Source: Neomoorella stamsii (GTDB taxonomy: Bacteria > Bacillota > DSM-521 > Neomoorellales > Neomoorellaceae). From it: a stretch of DNA of 64,000 nt. The DNA is taken from the NCBI RefSeq assembly GCF_002995805.1, contig NZ_PVXL01000023.1:29813-93812 (forward strand). The letters are read 5' to 3'. Shown one piece after another: positions 1-7,816 of this stretch. The first letter of the stretch is position 1. Each line of letters starts with the position of its first letter. The notes under the pieces are model-generated. The model had not been told where the DNA came from. It made no database searches and worked only from the letters and a program-made list of their open reading frames with translations. The position numbers and the translations under genes are program-made.

Positions 1-35
1 AGGTCCAGTAAAGGGTAAAAAAATTCCACCTCCTT

Positions 36-164
36 CCACGCCTACGAGGTTAGCTGCCGGGTGCGGACCAAGGATGGCCCTACCCAGCACTCAGATTTCT
101 GAGTGCTGGGATTAACCCCTTTGAACTGGTTCCCCCGTTTCCCACCGAGGAAATTCGGCGATCT
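36..164 (-). ncRNA. c-di-AMP riboswitch (ydaO/yuaA leader)
   Basis: Read on the minus strand, this carries the conserved blocks of the ydaO/yuaA aptamer in order: CGCCGAA near 160, GGGGGAACCA, a GGGG-TTAATCCC block, a variable 12-bp hairpin (plus-strand 84-109), then TCCGCACCCGGCAGC and TAACCTCGTAGGCG ending near 38. The family binds cyclic di-AMP and usually acts as an OFF switch for cell-wall hydrolase or potassium/osmolyte transport genes. The controlled gene lies beyond the left edge. A GGAAGGAGGTGG stretch follows immediately, then a T-rich run. The family call is secure; the target is unknown. Confidence 0.9.
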
Positions 165-197
165 GGTGGAAGAAAGGATGGAATTGATGGCATTTTT

Positions 198-226
198 ATT
201 GTAGCATGAAGGTCCTATTTTGTTAA
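198..226 (-). promoter_or_regulatory. sigma-A promoter for the c-di-AMP riboswitch transcript
   Basis: On the minus strand TTAACA (221-226) and TACAAT (198-203) are separated by exactly 17 bases, close to the TTGACA/TATAAT consensus. The start would fall near 191, about 25 bases before the aptamer begins. It diverges from the aldo/keto reductase gene. Confidence 0.7.
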
Positions 227-310
227 CATAAAACTTAATGGTAAAACCAAATATTTTTTTCCAGGACCAATTTCAGGTTTCCTTGATTTCAATCCGGGGG
301 GGAGCAACCT

Positions 311-1249
311 GTGGAATACCGCCAGCTAGGTAATACAGGGATGAGGGTTTCCGAGCTATGTTTCGGCGCTCTGCCCATGGGGCCGCGCCAGAAAAATTTA
401 GATGTAGACAACTGCACCAGGATTATCAAAAAAGCCCTGGGGGGCGGGGTTAATTTCATCGATACGGCTCAAATTTATGAAACCTATGAGCCTATCCAGA
501 GGGCCATTCACGCCTATGGCGGTGAAGTAATTATCGCCACCAAGTCCACAGCTGTCACCTATGAGGATATGGAGCAGGCTGTAGAGGACGCCCGGGAGAA
601 GCTCCAGCTGGATTATATCCATATTTTCCACCTGCATGCCGCCCGGGCAACGGAGCGAATTTTTGAGGAAAGGGCGGGTGCTTTGCGCTGTCTCCTGGAT
701 GCCAGGGAGAAAGGGCTTATCGGGGCTGTAGGTATTTCCACCCACGGCGTGGCGGCCGTGCGGAAAGCGGCTACCGAAAAAGAAATAGATGTTATCTTTC
801 CCCTGGTAAATATCAAGGGCATGGGCATCATTGACGGCAGCCGCGAAGACATGCTGGCCGCCATCGCTGAAGCCGTAGCTGCCGGGAAGGGGGTTTACCT
901 GATGAAGGCCCTGGCGGGGGGCAACCTGCTGGACAACTACCAGGAGGCCATGGCCTTTGCTCGCCGGGTACCGGGTATTGCTGCCGTAGCCGTAGGCATG
1001 GTCAGCGAGGCGGAGGTGGATTACAACCTGCGCTACTTTAACGGCGAAGACCCGGGGACAATACAAACTGCCGCCAAGGAATTTACTGTGGTAGAGAGTG
1101 TCTGTATAGGCGATGGCGCCTGTCTTAAGGCCTGCACCAACGACGCCATAACTATGGTTAACGGTAAGGCCAGGATAAACCGCGCTAAGTGCCTCCTCTG
1201 CGGCTACTGCACCGAGGTGTGCCCGCAGTTTGCCATCAGGATGATATAG
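311..1249 (+). CDS. aldo/keto reductase with C-terminal ferredoxin domain
   Basis: A 312-residue protein starting at GTG 311 behind a GGGGGGGAG ribosome site. Residues 1-250 are an aldo/keto reductase barrel with the usual catalytic set visible: D51, Y56, K78 and H109 (FHLHAA). The last 50 residues add a cysteine-rich ferredoxin-like tail, with CIGDGACLKAC followed by CLLCGYCTEVCP, which looks able to hold one or two 4Fe-4S clusters. AKR-ferredoxin fusions are common in strict anaerobes and are thought to pass electrons between an Fe-S carrier and an organic substrate. The substrate cannot be told. It is a single gene, divergent from the riboswitch transcript and followed by a separate strong promoter. 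Confidence 0.88.
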   Translation: MEYRQLGNTGMRVSELCFGALPMGPRQKNLDVDNCTRIIKKALGGGVNFIDTAQIYETYEPIQRAIHAYGGEVIIATKSTAVTYEDMEQAVEDAREKLQLDYIHIFHLHAARATERIFEERAGALRCLLDAREKGLIGAVGISTHGVAAVRKAATEKEIDVIFPLVNIKGMGIIDGSREDMLAAIAEAVAAGKGVYLMKALAGGNLLDNYQEAMAFARRVPGIAAVAVGMVSEAEVDYNLRYFNGEDPGTIQTAAKEFTVVESVCIGDGACLKACTNDAITMVNGKARINRAKCLLCGYCTEVCPQFAIRMI

Positions 1250-1265
1250 TGTCAAAGTCCTGCCC

Positions 1266-1294
1266 TTGACACCTCCAGGAATGTGCCCTATAAT
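1266..1294 (+). promoter_or_regulatory. consensus sigma-A promoter of the ylxM-ffh operon
   Basis: TTGACA (1266-1271), a 17-base spacer and TATAAT (1289-1294) match the housekeeping consensus at all twelve positions. Transcription should begin near 1301, only about 11 bases before the ATG of ylxM, so the leader is extremely short. This also argues against the in-frame TTG/GTG codons at 1300-1306 as starts. Confidence 0.9.
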
Positions 1295-1311
1295 TTTTTT
1301 TGGTGGTGCTC

Positions 1312-1680
1312 ATGCTCGACGAGCTGGCCCGGGTGGCGCGCCTCTATGATTTTTACGGCCCTCTCCTCACCCCCAAGCAGAGGCACTGGCTGGAACTCCA
1401 CTACCACCACGACCTTTCCCTGGGGGAGATAGCCGATGAAGAGGGGATCAGCCGCCAGGCCGTTTATGACGGCCTGCAGCGGGCCGTCAAAGCACTGGAG
1501 AATTATGAAGCCCGTCTGGGTTACCTGCAGCGGGATCTGGCCCTGCGGGAGCAGCTGGCAGCAGCTATCAGACACCTGGAAAGCTACCGCCGGAGTGGTT
1601 GTGAGGGAGAGCTGGCGGAGGCCGGCCAGATCCTGAAGAGACTCCTGGATCTGCCAGAAGGCAGTATAGGGAAAAATTAA
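1312..1680 (+). CDS. ylxM: YlxM/p13-like DNA-binding protein
   Basis: A 122-residue protein starting at ATG 1312. It has a sigma-70 region-4-like helix-turn-helix: the LSLGEIADEEGISRQAVYD segment matches the YlxM/UPF0122 family, which almost always sits directly upstream of ffh and is thought to modulate the signal recognition particle pathway. The N-terminal FYGPLLTPKQR is also typical. A longer frame opens at TTG 1300, but the promoter places the transcript start at about that point, so the ATG is preferred; GGTGGTG just before it may serve as a weak ribosome site. Confidence 0.9.
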   Translation: MLDELARVARLYDFYGPLLTPKQRHWLELHYHHDLSLGEIADEEGISRQAVYDGLQRAVKALENYEARLGYLQRDLALREQLAAAIRHLESYRRSGCEGELAEAGQILKRLLDLPEGSIGKN

Positions 1681-1873
1681 GCAAGGCGCTGGTTATCCTT
1701 CTGCGAGCTAGTAATATATCGTGGGGTATTTTAATTTTATTTTATTTTACTATCGTCCATAAAACGGAGATGGAGCGGTGATGGTAGGGAGAGGGGCCGG
1801 GGTGACCGGTTAAGTAACATTTAACTTGGATAACTCGTGACCCGGAAAATCAGTAACCAAGGGGGTGGAACAG

Positions 1874-3217
1874 GTGGCCGTTTTTGCTTCCTTGGCCGAC
1901 AAACTACAGGAAACTTTCAAGAAACTGCGCGGTAAAGGAAAGCTCACTGAAGCCGACGTCAGCGCGGCCATGCGGGAAATCCGCCTGGCTTTACTGGAAG
2001 CCGACGTCAACTTCAAGGTGGTCAAAGATTTTATCAACCGGGTCAAGGAACGGGCCGTCGGCCAGGAAGTCATGCAGAGCCTGACCCCAGGCCAGCAGGT
2101 GGTTAAGATTGTCCATGAGGAGCTGACAGCCCTCATGGGCGGCAGCGAGAGTAAAATCAACTGGGCCAGCCAGCCGCCGACTGTTATAATGCTGGTGGGC
2201 TTGCAGGGCGCCGGTAAGACAACTACTGCTGCCAAACTGGCCCGCCTGGTGCAAAACCAGGGCCGGCGGCCCCTGCTGGTGGCTGCCGATGTTTACCGTC
2301 CCGCGGCCATCAAGCAACTCCAGGTCCTGGGGGAGCAGTTAAAGGTACCGGTATTCAGCATGGGGGAAGGGAGCAGTCCAGTAGATATTGCCCGGGCCGC
2401 GGTAGAGCACGCCCGTAAGGTTGGCAGTAACCCTGTGATCCTGGATACTGCCGGCCGGCTGCATATTAATGAAGCCATGATGGCTGAACTGGCCGCCATT
2501 AAGGAGGCGGTTAAACCCCAGGAGATTCTCCTGGTAGTAGATGCTATGACCGGCCAGGATGCTGTCCAGGTGGCTTCTACCTTTCACCAGCAGCTGGGCC
2601 TGACAGGGGTAATACTCACCAAACTGGACGGCGATACCCGCGGCGGTGCCGCCCTGTCCGTCCGGGCTGTGACCGGTTGCCCCATAAAATTTATCGGTAT
2701 GGGGGAAAAAACCGAGGCCCTGGAGACCTTCCACCCGGATCGCCTGGCTTCCCGCATCCTGGGGATGGGGGATGTCCTGAGCCTCATTGAAAAGGCCCAG
2801 GCCAATCTTGATGTAGAGAGGGCGAAAGAACTCCAGAGGAAGATCCGCCAGCAGGAGTTTACCCTGGAAGATTTCCTGGAGCAGATGAAACAAATGAAGA
2901 AGATGGGTCCCCTGGATGAAATTCTAAGCATGTTACCCGGCGCCGGGAAAATGAAGCAGCTAAAAGATCTCCAGATTGACCCGAAAGAAATGATCCATAC
3001 CGAAGCCATTATCCAGTCCATGACCCCGGAGGAGAGGCGCAACCCAGCCATCATTAACGGCAGCCGCAAAAAGCGCATTGCCGCCGGCAGCGGTACCCGG
3101 GTCCAGGACGTAAACCGCCTGCTGCGCCAGTTTGAGGAAGCTAAAAAGCTGATGCACCTTTTCACCGAAGGCGGTAGCAAGAAAAAAATGAAAGGCCGCT
3201 TCCCTTTCCCCTTTTAA
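1874..3217 (+). CDS. ffh: signal recognition particle protein Ffh (SRP54)
   Basis: About 447 residues; a GTPase that binds 4.5S RNA and signal peptides and delivers ribosomes to FtsY at the membrane. An N-domain helix bundle is followed by the G domain with GLQGAGKTTT (P-loop), DVYRPAA, DTAGR and TKLDGDTRGG. The C-terminal methionine-rich M domain contains KQMKKMGPL and the RNA-binding RIAAGSGTRVQDVN segment. GTG 1874 is chosen because AAGGGGGTGG lies six bases upstream; the frame extends to GTG 1865. The 193 bases between ylxM and ffh contain an AT-rich patch near 1729-1752 but no gene that I can support. Confidence 0.97.
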   Translation: MAVFASLADKLQETFKKLRGKGKLTEADVSAAMREIRLALLEADVNFKVVKDFINRVKERAVGQEVMQSLTPGQQVVKIVHEELTALMGGSESKINWASQPPTVIMLVGLQGAGKTTTAAKLARLVQNQGRRPLLVAADVYRPAAIKQLQVLGEQLKVPVFSMGEGSSPVDIARAAVEHARKVGSNPVILDTAGRLHINEAMMAELAAIKEAVKPQEILLVVDAMTGQDAVQVASTFHQQLGLTGVILTKLDGDTRGGAALSVRAVTGCPIKFIGMGEKTEALETFHPDRLASRILGMGDVLSLIEKAQANLDVERAKELQRKIRQQEFTLEDFLEQMKQMKKMGPLDEILSMLPGAGKMKQLKDLQIDPKEMIHTEAIIQSMTPEERRNPAIINGSRKKRIAAGSGTRVQDVNRLLRQFEEAKKLMHLFTEGGSKKKMKGRFPFPF

Positions 3218-3233
3218 AAGGAGGTGACTGAAC

Positions 3234-3506
3234 ATGGCAACTAAGATCCGCTTAAAGCGCATGGGGGCTAAAAAAGCACCCTTTTACCGGGTGGTAGTAG
3301 CCGATTCCCGCTCGCCCCGCGATGGCCGGGTAATTGAAGAGATCGGTTACTACAACCCCGTCAAACAACCCGCTGAAATCAATGTGGATGAGGAAAAAGC
3401 CCTGCGCTGGCTGAGCACGGGAGCGCAACCTTCAGAAACAGTGCGTGCCCTGTTGAAAAAAGCTGGTGTCTGGCAGAAATTTGTTGCTGCCAGGGAAGCT
3501 AAGTAG
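3234..3506 (+). CDS. rpsP: 30S ribosomal protein bS16
   Basis: A 90-residue protein with the diagnostic bS16 start ([20 protein letters not shown]) and the DSRSPRDGR and IGYYNP motifs. It is needed for assembly of the 30S body. AAAAGGAGGTGA precedes the ATG. It lies 16 bases after ffh and 12 before khpA in the conserved Firmicute operon. Confidence 0.97.
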   Translation: MATKIRLKRMGAKKAPFYRVVVADSRSPRDGRVIEEIGYYNPVKQPAEINVDEEKALRWLSTGAQPSETVRALLKKAGVWQKFVAAREAK

Positions 3507-3518
3507 GGGGGAAGTTTA

Positions 3519-3749
3519 ATGAAGGAATTGTTATTGACCCTGGCCCAGGCCCTGGTAGATCACCCCGACCAGGTCAGCGTTAACCAGGTAGAAGGAGAAA
3601 AATCGGTTATCCTGGAGCTCAGGGTGGCCCAGGAGGACATGGGTAAGGTCATTGGCAAGCAGGGGCGTATCGCCCGGGCCATCCGTACCCTGGTCAAAGC
3701 CGCCGCTGCCCACCAGGGCAAGCGCGTAGTGGTGGAGATTATCCAGTAG
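3519..3749 (+). CDS. khpA: KH-domain RNA-binding protein KhpA (YlqC)
   Basis: A 76-residue single KH domain with the GKVIGKQGRIARAIR signature (the GxxG loop is GKQG). KhpA proteins bind RNA, often with the Jag-type partner KhpB, and influence cell size and rRNA or sRNA metabolism. GGGGGGAAG precedes the ATG. It is two bases from rimM, so the two are translationally linked. Confidence 0.93.
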   Translation: MKELLLTLAQALVDHPDQVSVNQVEGEKSVILELRVAQEDMGKVIGKQGRIARAIRTLVKAAAAHQGKRVVVEIIQ

Positions 3750-3751
3750 AG

Positions 3752-4264
3752 ATGGTACCTGACAGGATCGGCGTCGGTAAAATTGTGGCTACCCACGGTG
3801 TCCGGGGGGAAGTAAAAGTTGAACCCTGGACGGACTTTCCTGGCCGCTTCCGGCCCGGGACCAGGCTGATCCTCCAGTGGGGAGAAGAGATAAGGCCGGT
3901 GACAGTTGCCAGGGCCCGCCCCCATGGTCGGCACCTGATCCTGAAGCTGGCGGAAATTAATGATGTTGACCAGGCCGGAGCTTTACGCGGGGCGCTTCTC
4001 AAGGTAGAACCCTGGGAAGTGGAACCCCTCCCGGAAGGGCATTATTATATATTCCAGTTAGTGGGTAGCCGGGTTTATACTACCGGCGGCGATTTCCTGG
4101 GAACTTTAACTGATGTATTAACCACCGGCGCCAACGATGTCTATGTCGTCAAGGGCGCCGGGAAGAAGGAAATACTGATACCGGCTTTAAAAGAGGTCGT
4201 GCGTAAAATTGACCTGGCCAGGAGGGAAATTAGCGTCGCCCTGCCACCGGGTTTGCTGGATTAG
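3752..4264 (+). CDS. rimM: 16S rRNA processing protein RimM
   Basis: A 170-residue RimM with the N-terminal GKIVATHGVRGEVKV motif, a GHYYIFQLVG beta-barrel segment and a PRC-barrel-type C-terminus ending in EILIPALKEVV. It assists maturation of the 30S head and binds uS19. Length is normal for the family. The ribosome site is weak (GGTGGAGATT within the end of khpA), consistent with coupled translation. Confidence 0.95.
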   Translation: MVPDRIGVGKIVATHGVRGEVKVEPWTDFPGRFRPGTRLILQWGEEIRPVTVARARPHGRHLILKLAEINDVDQAGALRGALLKVEPWEVEPLPEGHYYIFQLVGSRVYTTGGDFLGTLTDVLTTGANDVYVVKGAGKKEILIPALKEVVRKIDLARREISVALPPGLLD

Positions 4265-4276
4265 GAGGCCTGACCC

Positions 4277-5038
4277 TTGCGGGTTGATGTGCTGACCATT
4301 TTCCCCGAAATGTTCACCGGGTTTTTAAATACCAGTATCATCAAGCGGGCACGGGAACAGGGCCATTTAACCGTTAACCTGGTTGATATTCGGGATTACA
4401 CCAGGAATAAACACCGCAGTGTTGACGACTATCCCTTTGGCGGCGGGCCGGGGATGGTCATGCAGGCCGAACCCATCTTCCTGGCTGTAGAGGCTTTGTT
4501 ACCCGGGGCAGACGCGGTCAGGCCACCCATCATCCTCTTGTCACCCCAGGGCGAAGTCTTTAACCAGGCCCTGGCCAGTGAACTGGCCGGGCAGGAACGC
4601 CTGATCCTCATTTGCGGCCATTATGAAGGCGTCGATGAAAGGGTCAGGCAGTTCCTGGTAAACCGGGAAATATCAATTGGTGATTATGTCCTGACGGGCG
4701 GCGAGTTACCGGCCATGGTCATTATCGACGCCGTTACCCGCCTGTTGCCCGGGGTGCTGGGAGACCCGGCAGGGGCCACGGAGGATTCCTTTGCCATGGG
4801 GCTGCTGGAATATCCCCAGTATACCCGGCCTCGTTCCTTTCGCGGCCTGGAGGTACCGGAAGTCTTGCTATCGGGAAATCATGAACAGATAAGACTCTGG
4901 CGGCGGCAGCAGGCCCTGGAACGTACCTGGCGGCGGCGGCCGGATTTGCTGGCGAAGTTAGAGTTAAGCCTGGAAGACCGGCGCCTCCTGGCTGAAATTA
5001 TCCGCCGTGCGGGGAATGAAGAGCTGCCGGGAGAATAA
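4277..5038 (+). CDS. trmD: tRNA (guanine37-N1)-methyltransferase TrmD
   Basis: A 253-residue SPOUT-fold enzyme that methylates G37 of tRNAs with SAM and prevents +1 frameshifting. The N-terminal [35 protein letters not shown] and the knot segment [12 protein letters not shown] are all present. The start is TTG 4277, with AGGAGG starting 13 bases upstream overlapping the rimM stop; no ATG fits the conserved N-terminus. A fresh promoter lies after this gene, before rplS. Confidence 0.96.
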   Translation: MRVDVLTIFPEMFTGFLNTSIIKRAREQGHLTVNLVDIRDYTRNKHRSVDDYPFGGGPGMVMQAEPIFLAVEALLPGADAVRPPIILLSPQGEVFNQALASELAGQERLILICGHYEGVDERVRQFLVNREISIGDYVLTGGELPAMVIIDAVTRLLPGVLGDPAGATEDSFAMGLLEYPQYTRPRSFRGLEVPEVLLSGNHEQIRLWRRQQALERTWRRRPDLLAKLELSLEDRRLLAEIIRRAGNEELPGE

Positions 5039-5098
5039 ACTTATTTCGGCACTGGTTGGAGGCCTGGCTGCTCTTTGGCCCCTGGTCCACTCTTAAAG

Positions 5099-5128
5099 TT
5101 GTTTCCTGGTGAAAACCTGTGGTATAAT
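5099..5128 (+). promoter_or_regulatory. extended -10 promoter upstream of rplS
   Basis: TTGTTT (5099-5104), an 18-base spacer and TATAAT (5123-5128), preceded by TGG, making an extended -10. It would give rplS-lepB-rbgA a transcript independent of the ffh operon. Confidence 0.65.
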
Positions 5129-5166
5129 AATCGCTGGTGTTACTGGCAGGGAAAGGAGGGGTTAAG

Positions 5167-5508
5167 TTGAATATCATTGAAGCCCTGGAAAAAGAACAAA
5201 TGCGTTCAGATATACCCGACTTTAAACCCGGGGATACAGTACGGGTACATGTCAAGGTGATTGAAGGCAACCGGGAGCGCATCCAGGTTTTTGAAGGTAC
5301 AGTTATTGGCCGCCGGGGGCGGGGTATAAATGAAACCTTCACCGTCCGGAGGGTTTCCTATGGTGTGGCGGTAGAGAGGATTTTCCCCGTCCATTCACCG
5401 CGCATTGACCGGATTGAAGTGGTACGGCATGGCCGGGTCAGGAGGGCGAAGCTCTACTACCTGCGCGAGCGGACTGGTAAAGCTGCCCGGATTAAAGAAG
5501 AGAGGTAA
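5167..5508 (+). CDS. rplS: 50S ribosomal protein bL19
   Basis: 113 residues from TTG 5167. The conserved IIEALEKEQ start, [21 protein letters not shown] and the C-terminal [15 protein letters not shown] identify bL19, which sits at the subunit interface. The frame runs open to GTG 5137, but GGGAAAGGAGGGG lies directly before TTG 5167 and family proteins begin there. Confidence 0.96.
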   Translation: MNIIEALEKEQMRSDIPDFKPGDTVRVHVKVIEGNRERIQVFEGTVIGRRGRGINETFTVRRVSYGVAVERIFPVHSPRIDRIEVVRHGRVRRAKLYYLRERTGKAARIKEER

Positions 5509-5520
5509 CATAGTCGAACA

Positions 5521-5548
5521 ACGGGACTGGTGCTCAAATCAGTCCCGT
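5521..5548 (+). terminator. hairpin between rplS and lepB
   Basis: ACGGGACTG (5521-5529) pairs perfectly with CAGTCCCGT (5540-5548) around a 10-base loop. Only a poor T-run follows (GTTTGACT), so it may be a weak terminator or a processing or stability element tuning lepB relative to rplS. Confidence 0.55.
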
Positions 5549-5592
5549 GTTTGACTAATAGGGGGCGTCAACCATTGGAGGAAAGTAAGAGT

Positions 5593-6123
5593 ATGGCGGG
5601 GGAAAGTAAGGGTTCGTCCTGGTGGTGGGATTCACTCCAGTCCCTGGTAATCGCCGCTGTTTTAGCTCTAATCATCCGGAGTTTTCTTTTTACACCTTTT
5701 TATATTCCATCACCGTCTATGGAACCCACCCTTTACCCCGGGGACCGGATTATTGTTAACCGCCTGGCCTACCGCCTGGGGGAACCACAGCGCGGTGATG
5801 TGGTGGTTTTTCGTTACCCCCTTGATCCCAGCCGTGATTATATCAAACGGGTAGTAGCCGTGGGGGGGGATACTGTTGAGGCGCGGAACAATGTCCTCTA
5901 TATCAATGGCCAGCCCCAGCCACGGGCAAGCTATTTACCGCCGGGAGTAGTTTACAGTGACTTTGGCCCTATAAAAGTACCGCCCAACAACTACTTTATG
6001 ATGGGAGATAACCGCAATAACAGTGCCGACAGCCGGGTATGGGGGACCCTGGACAGGAAGCTCATTATCGGCAAAGCGGTTTTGGTTTTCTGGCCCTTAA
6101 ACCATATCGGACTTATCAGGTAG
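5593..6123 (+). CDS. lepB: signal peptidase I
   Basis: A 176-residue type I signal peptidase: one N-terminal membrane segment (about residues 15-34), then the catalytic Ser42 in PSPSMEPT, Lys85 in DYIKRVVAVGGD and the GDNRNNSADSR box. It removes signal peptides on the outer face of the membrane by a Ser-Lys dyad. ATG 5593 is chosen because GGAGGAAAG lies just upstream; an in-frame extension reaches back into the preceding hairpin region but resembles no SPase N-terminus. Its place beside rplS and rbgA is common in clostridia. Confidence 0.94.
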   Translation: MAGESKGSSWWWDSLQSLVIAAVLALIIRSFLFTPFYIPSPSMEPTLYPGDRIIVNRLAYRLGEPQRGDVVVFRYPLDPSRDYIKRVVAVGGDTVEARNNVLYINGQPQPRASYLPPGVVYSDFGPIKVPPNNYFMMGDNRNNSADSRVWGTLDRKLIIGKAVLVFWPLNHIGLIR

Positions 6124-6187
6124 ACACCCATGACGCCTGAGGCGTAACTACCAGGCTCAGACCTCCATTTTCAGGGTGGGTGGCAGT

Positions 6188-7003
6188 ATGCCGGCAGGAA
6201 TAAAGTCCTTGCGCCATTACCTGAAGTTTGTTGACATTGTGTTGGAAGTAGCAGATGCCCGGCTGCCTGCTGCCAGCCGTTACCCTGACCTGGGGACAAT
6301 CCTTGGCAACAGGACGCGGATTCTGGTTTTAACCAGGGCCGACCTGGCTGACCCCGTGGCCACGGCGCGCTGGCTGGAAGTCTTCCAGGCGGGGGGGACG
6401 CCTGCCGTAGCCGTCAATGCCCGGACAGGGGAGGGCGTGCGGGCTTTACGCCAGCAACTGGCCGGTACAGCGAAGGAAAAAAGGGAAAAACTGGCTCAAA
6501 AGGGACTGCGGGCGCGGCCATTAAGGGTGATGGCCATCGGGATACCCAATGTGGGTAAATCTTCACTGTTAAATCGCCTGGCGGGACGGGGAGCGGCCCG
6601 TACCGGTGACCGGCCCGGGATTACCCGCGGGCCCCAGTGGATCCGTATTGAGGGTAATATGGAACTCTTAGATACCCCGGGTGTCCTCTGGTCCCACTGG
6701 CAGGAACCGGGGACGGCCCTGTGGTTGGGAGCCATTGGTTGTGCCCCGGAAGGTATCCTGCCCGTTACCGAGATAGCTAATCTGGTGGGTGAATTTTTAC
6801 TCGGTAAAGCCCCGGAAGTACTGGTGACAAGATACGGTATCACCAGGCAGGAGGCAGAGGGTGCTAATTTACTCGAGGCCATCGGTCGCCGGCGTGGTTA
6901 TCTCCTGCCCGGCGGTATAGTTGACCAGGAAAAGACGGCCCTGGCCCTGGTTAACGATTTCCGGGCAGGATATTTAGGGCGCTTTACCCTGGAGCTACCG
7001 TGA
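6188..7003 (+). CDS. rbgA: ribosome biogenesis GTPase A (YlqF/RbgA)
   Basis: A circularly permuted GTPase: G4-like TRAD and the AVNARTGEG G5 segment come before the P-loop GIPNVGKSSLLN, then DRPGITRGPQW (G2) and DTPGVLW (G3). RbgA drives late 50S maturation. The start is ATG 6188 behind GGGTGGGTGG; an in-frame GTG at 6176 is possible. The N-terminus begins close to the LKFVDIVLEVADAR strand and lacks the FPGHM-type segment of Bacillus RbgA. Confidence 0.9.
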   Translation: MPAGIKSLRHYLKFVDIVLEVADARLPAASRYPDLGTILGNRTRILVLTRADLADPVATARWLEVFQAGGTPAVAVNARTGEGVRALRQQLAGTAKEKREKLAQKGLRARPLRVMAIGIPNVGKSSLLNRLAGRGAARTGDRPGITRGPQWIRIEGNMELLDTPGVLWSHWQEPGTALWLGAIGCAPEGILPVTEIANLVGEFLLGKAPEVLVTRYGITRQEAEGANLLEAIGRRRGYLLPGGIVDQEKTALALVNDFRAGYLGRFTLELP

Positions 7004-7005
7004 TC

Positions 7006-7182
7006 ATGCACTACTACTTCTACAGCATCGCCGCGGTGGCCCGCGTGGAAGAAGCCAGGCTGCGGTGCAAACTGGCTGAAGAGCGTCATTATTTTTACGA
7101 GGCAGTTGCCACCGTTATACCGCAACAGCAGGGAGGGGGTGGAAGTTGTGGCAGCCAGCAAGATTACCATTGTCATTGCTGA
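7006..7182 (+). CDS. possible small protein, function unknown
   Basis: A frame of 58 codons from ATG 7006 (GTG 7000 also possible, overlapping the rbgA stop). The first 40 residues read as a plausible charged helix, with AAVARVEEARLRCKLAEER. The last dozen codons overlap the start of the response regulator in another frame and give a low-complexity Gly/Cys/His tail. I recognise no family. It fills an otherwise empty 144-base gap, so it may be a real translated leader or chance. Confidence 0.3.
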   Translation: MHYYFYSIAAVARVEEARLRCKLAEERHYFYEAVATVIPQQQGGGGSCGSQQDYHCHC

Positions 7183-7816
7183 TGACCACCCATTGGTACG
7201 GGAAGGCATCCGCAAGATCCTGGAACTGGAGCCGGGTATCCAGGTGGTTGCCGAGGCCAGGGACGGGCAGGAAGCCATTGCCATGGCCCGGCGCCATCGT
7301 CCGGACGTAATTTTAATTGATATTAACATGCCGGGTTTAAATGGTATCCAAGCCACCAAAGTAATCCGCCGGGAACTGCCCCAAACCGGCATCCTGGCCC
7401 TGACCATTCATGATGACGAGGAATATGTTATTGAATTGCTAAGGGCCGGGGTCTCCGGCTATGTCCTTAAGGACATCGGCGCGGAAGAGCTGGTCAAAGC
7501 TATTTTCCAGGTAGCCCAGGGGTACCAGGTAATTCACCCCGGTATTGCCCCCAAGGTAATTGATTATATCCAGAAGAAGGACCTGCCTGTTACTTTATCT
7601 GATGCAGGGCTACCTTTAACGCCAAGGGAACGGGAAATTTTAGTTCACGTCAGCCTGGGGAAATCAAACCGCGAGATCGCCCGGGACTTATATATTAGTG
7701 AAAAAACGGTAAAAAACCATTTAACGAATATCTTTCATAAAATTGGCGTTAGCGATCGTACCCAGGCGGCCCTTTATGCCTTGAAACATGGCTTAAGTGG
7801 TGGTAATCTTATATAG
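7148..7816 (+). CDS. NarL/FixJ-family response regulator
   Basis: 222 residues from GTG 7148, behind GGGAGGGGGTGG. The receiver domain has the acidic pair in IADDHP, phospho-acceptor D58 (LIDINMPG) and a YVLKD-type switch lysine. The C-terminal LuxR-type helix-turn-helix shows LTPREREIL, SNREIARDLYISEKTVKNHL and a KIGVSDRTQA tail. It most resembles DegU-like regulators. No histidine kinase is adjacent, so the partner is elsewhere or absent. Confidence 0.9.
   Translation: MAASKITIVIADDHPLVREGIRKILELEPGIQVVAEARDGQEAIAMARRHRPDVILIDINMPGLNGIQATKVIRRELPQTGILALTIHDDEEYVIELLRAGVSGYVLKDIGAEELVKAIFQVAQGYQVIHPGIAPKVIDYIQKKDLPVTLSDAGLPLTPREREILVHVSLGKSNREIARDLYISEKTVKNHLTNIFHKIGVSDRTQAALYALKHGLSGGNLI

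Noticed and set aside
84..109. Strong hairpin considered as a plus-strand terminator
   Set aside because: It has no plus-strand T-run and is the variable stem of the minus-strand c-di-AMP riboswitch.
398..1255. Long minus-strand frame opposite the aldo/keto reductase
   Set aside because: No recognisable motifs; the plus-strand gene has a full catalytic set and a ribosome site, so this is an antisense shadow.
1681..1873. Gap before ffh considered for 4.5S/SRP RNA
   Set aside because: The conserved SRP RNA helix 8 motifs (GGAA tetraloop with its internal loop) could not be found.
2339..3180. Minus-strand frames opposite ffh
   Set aside because: They mirror a well-conserved gene and have no ribosome site or domain.
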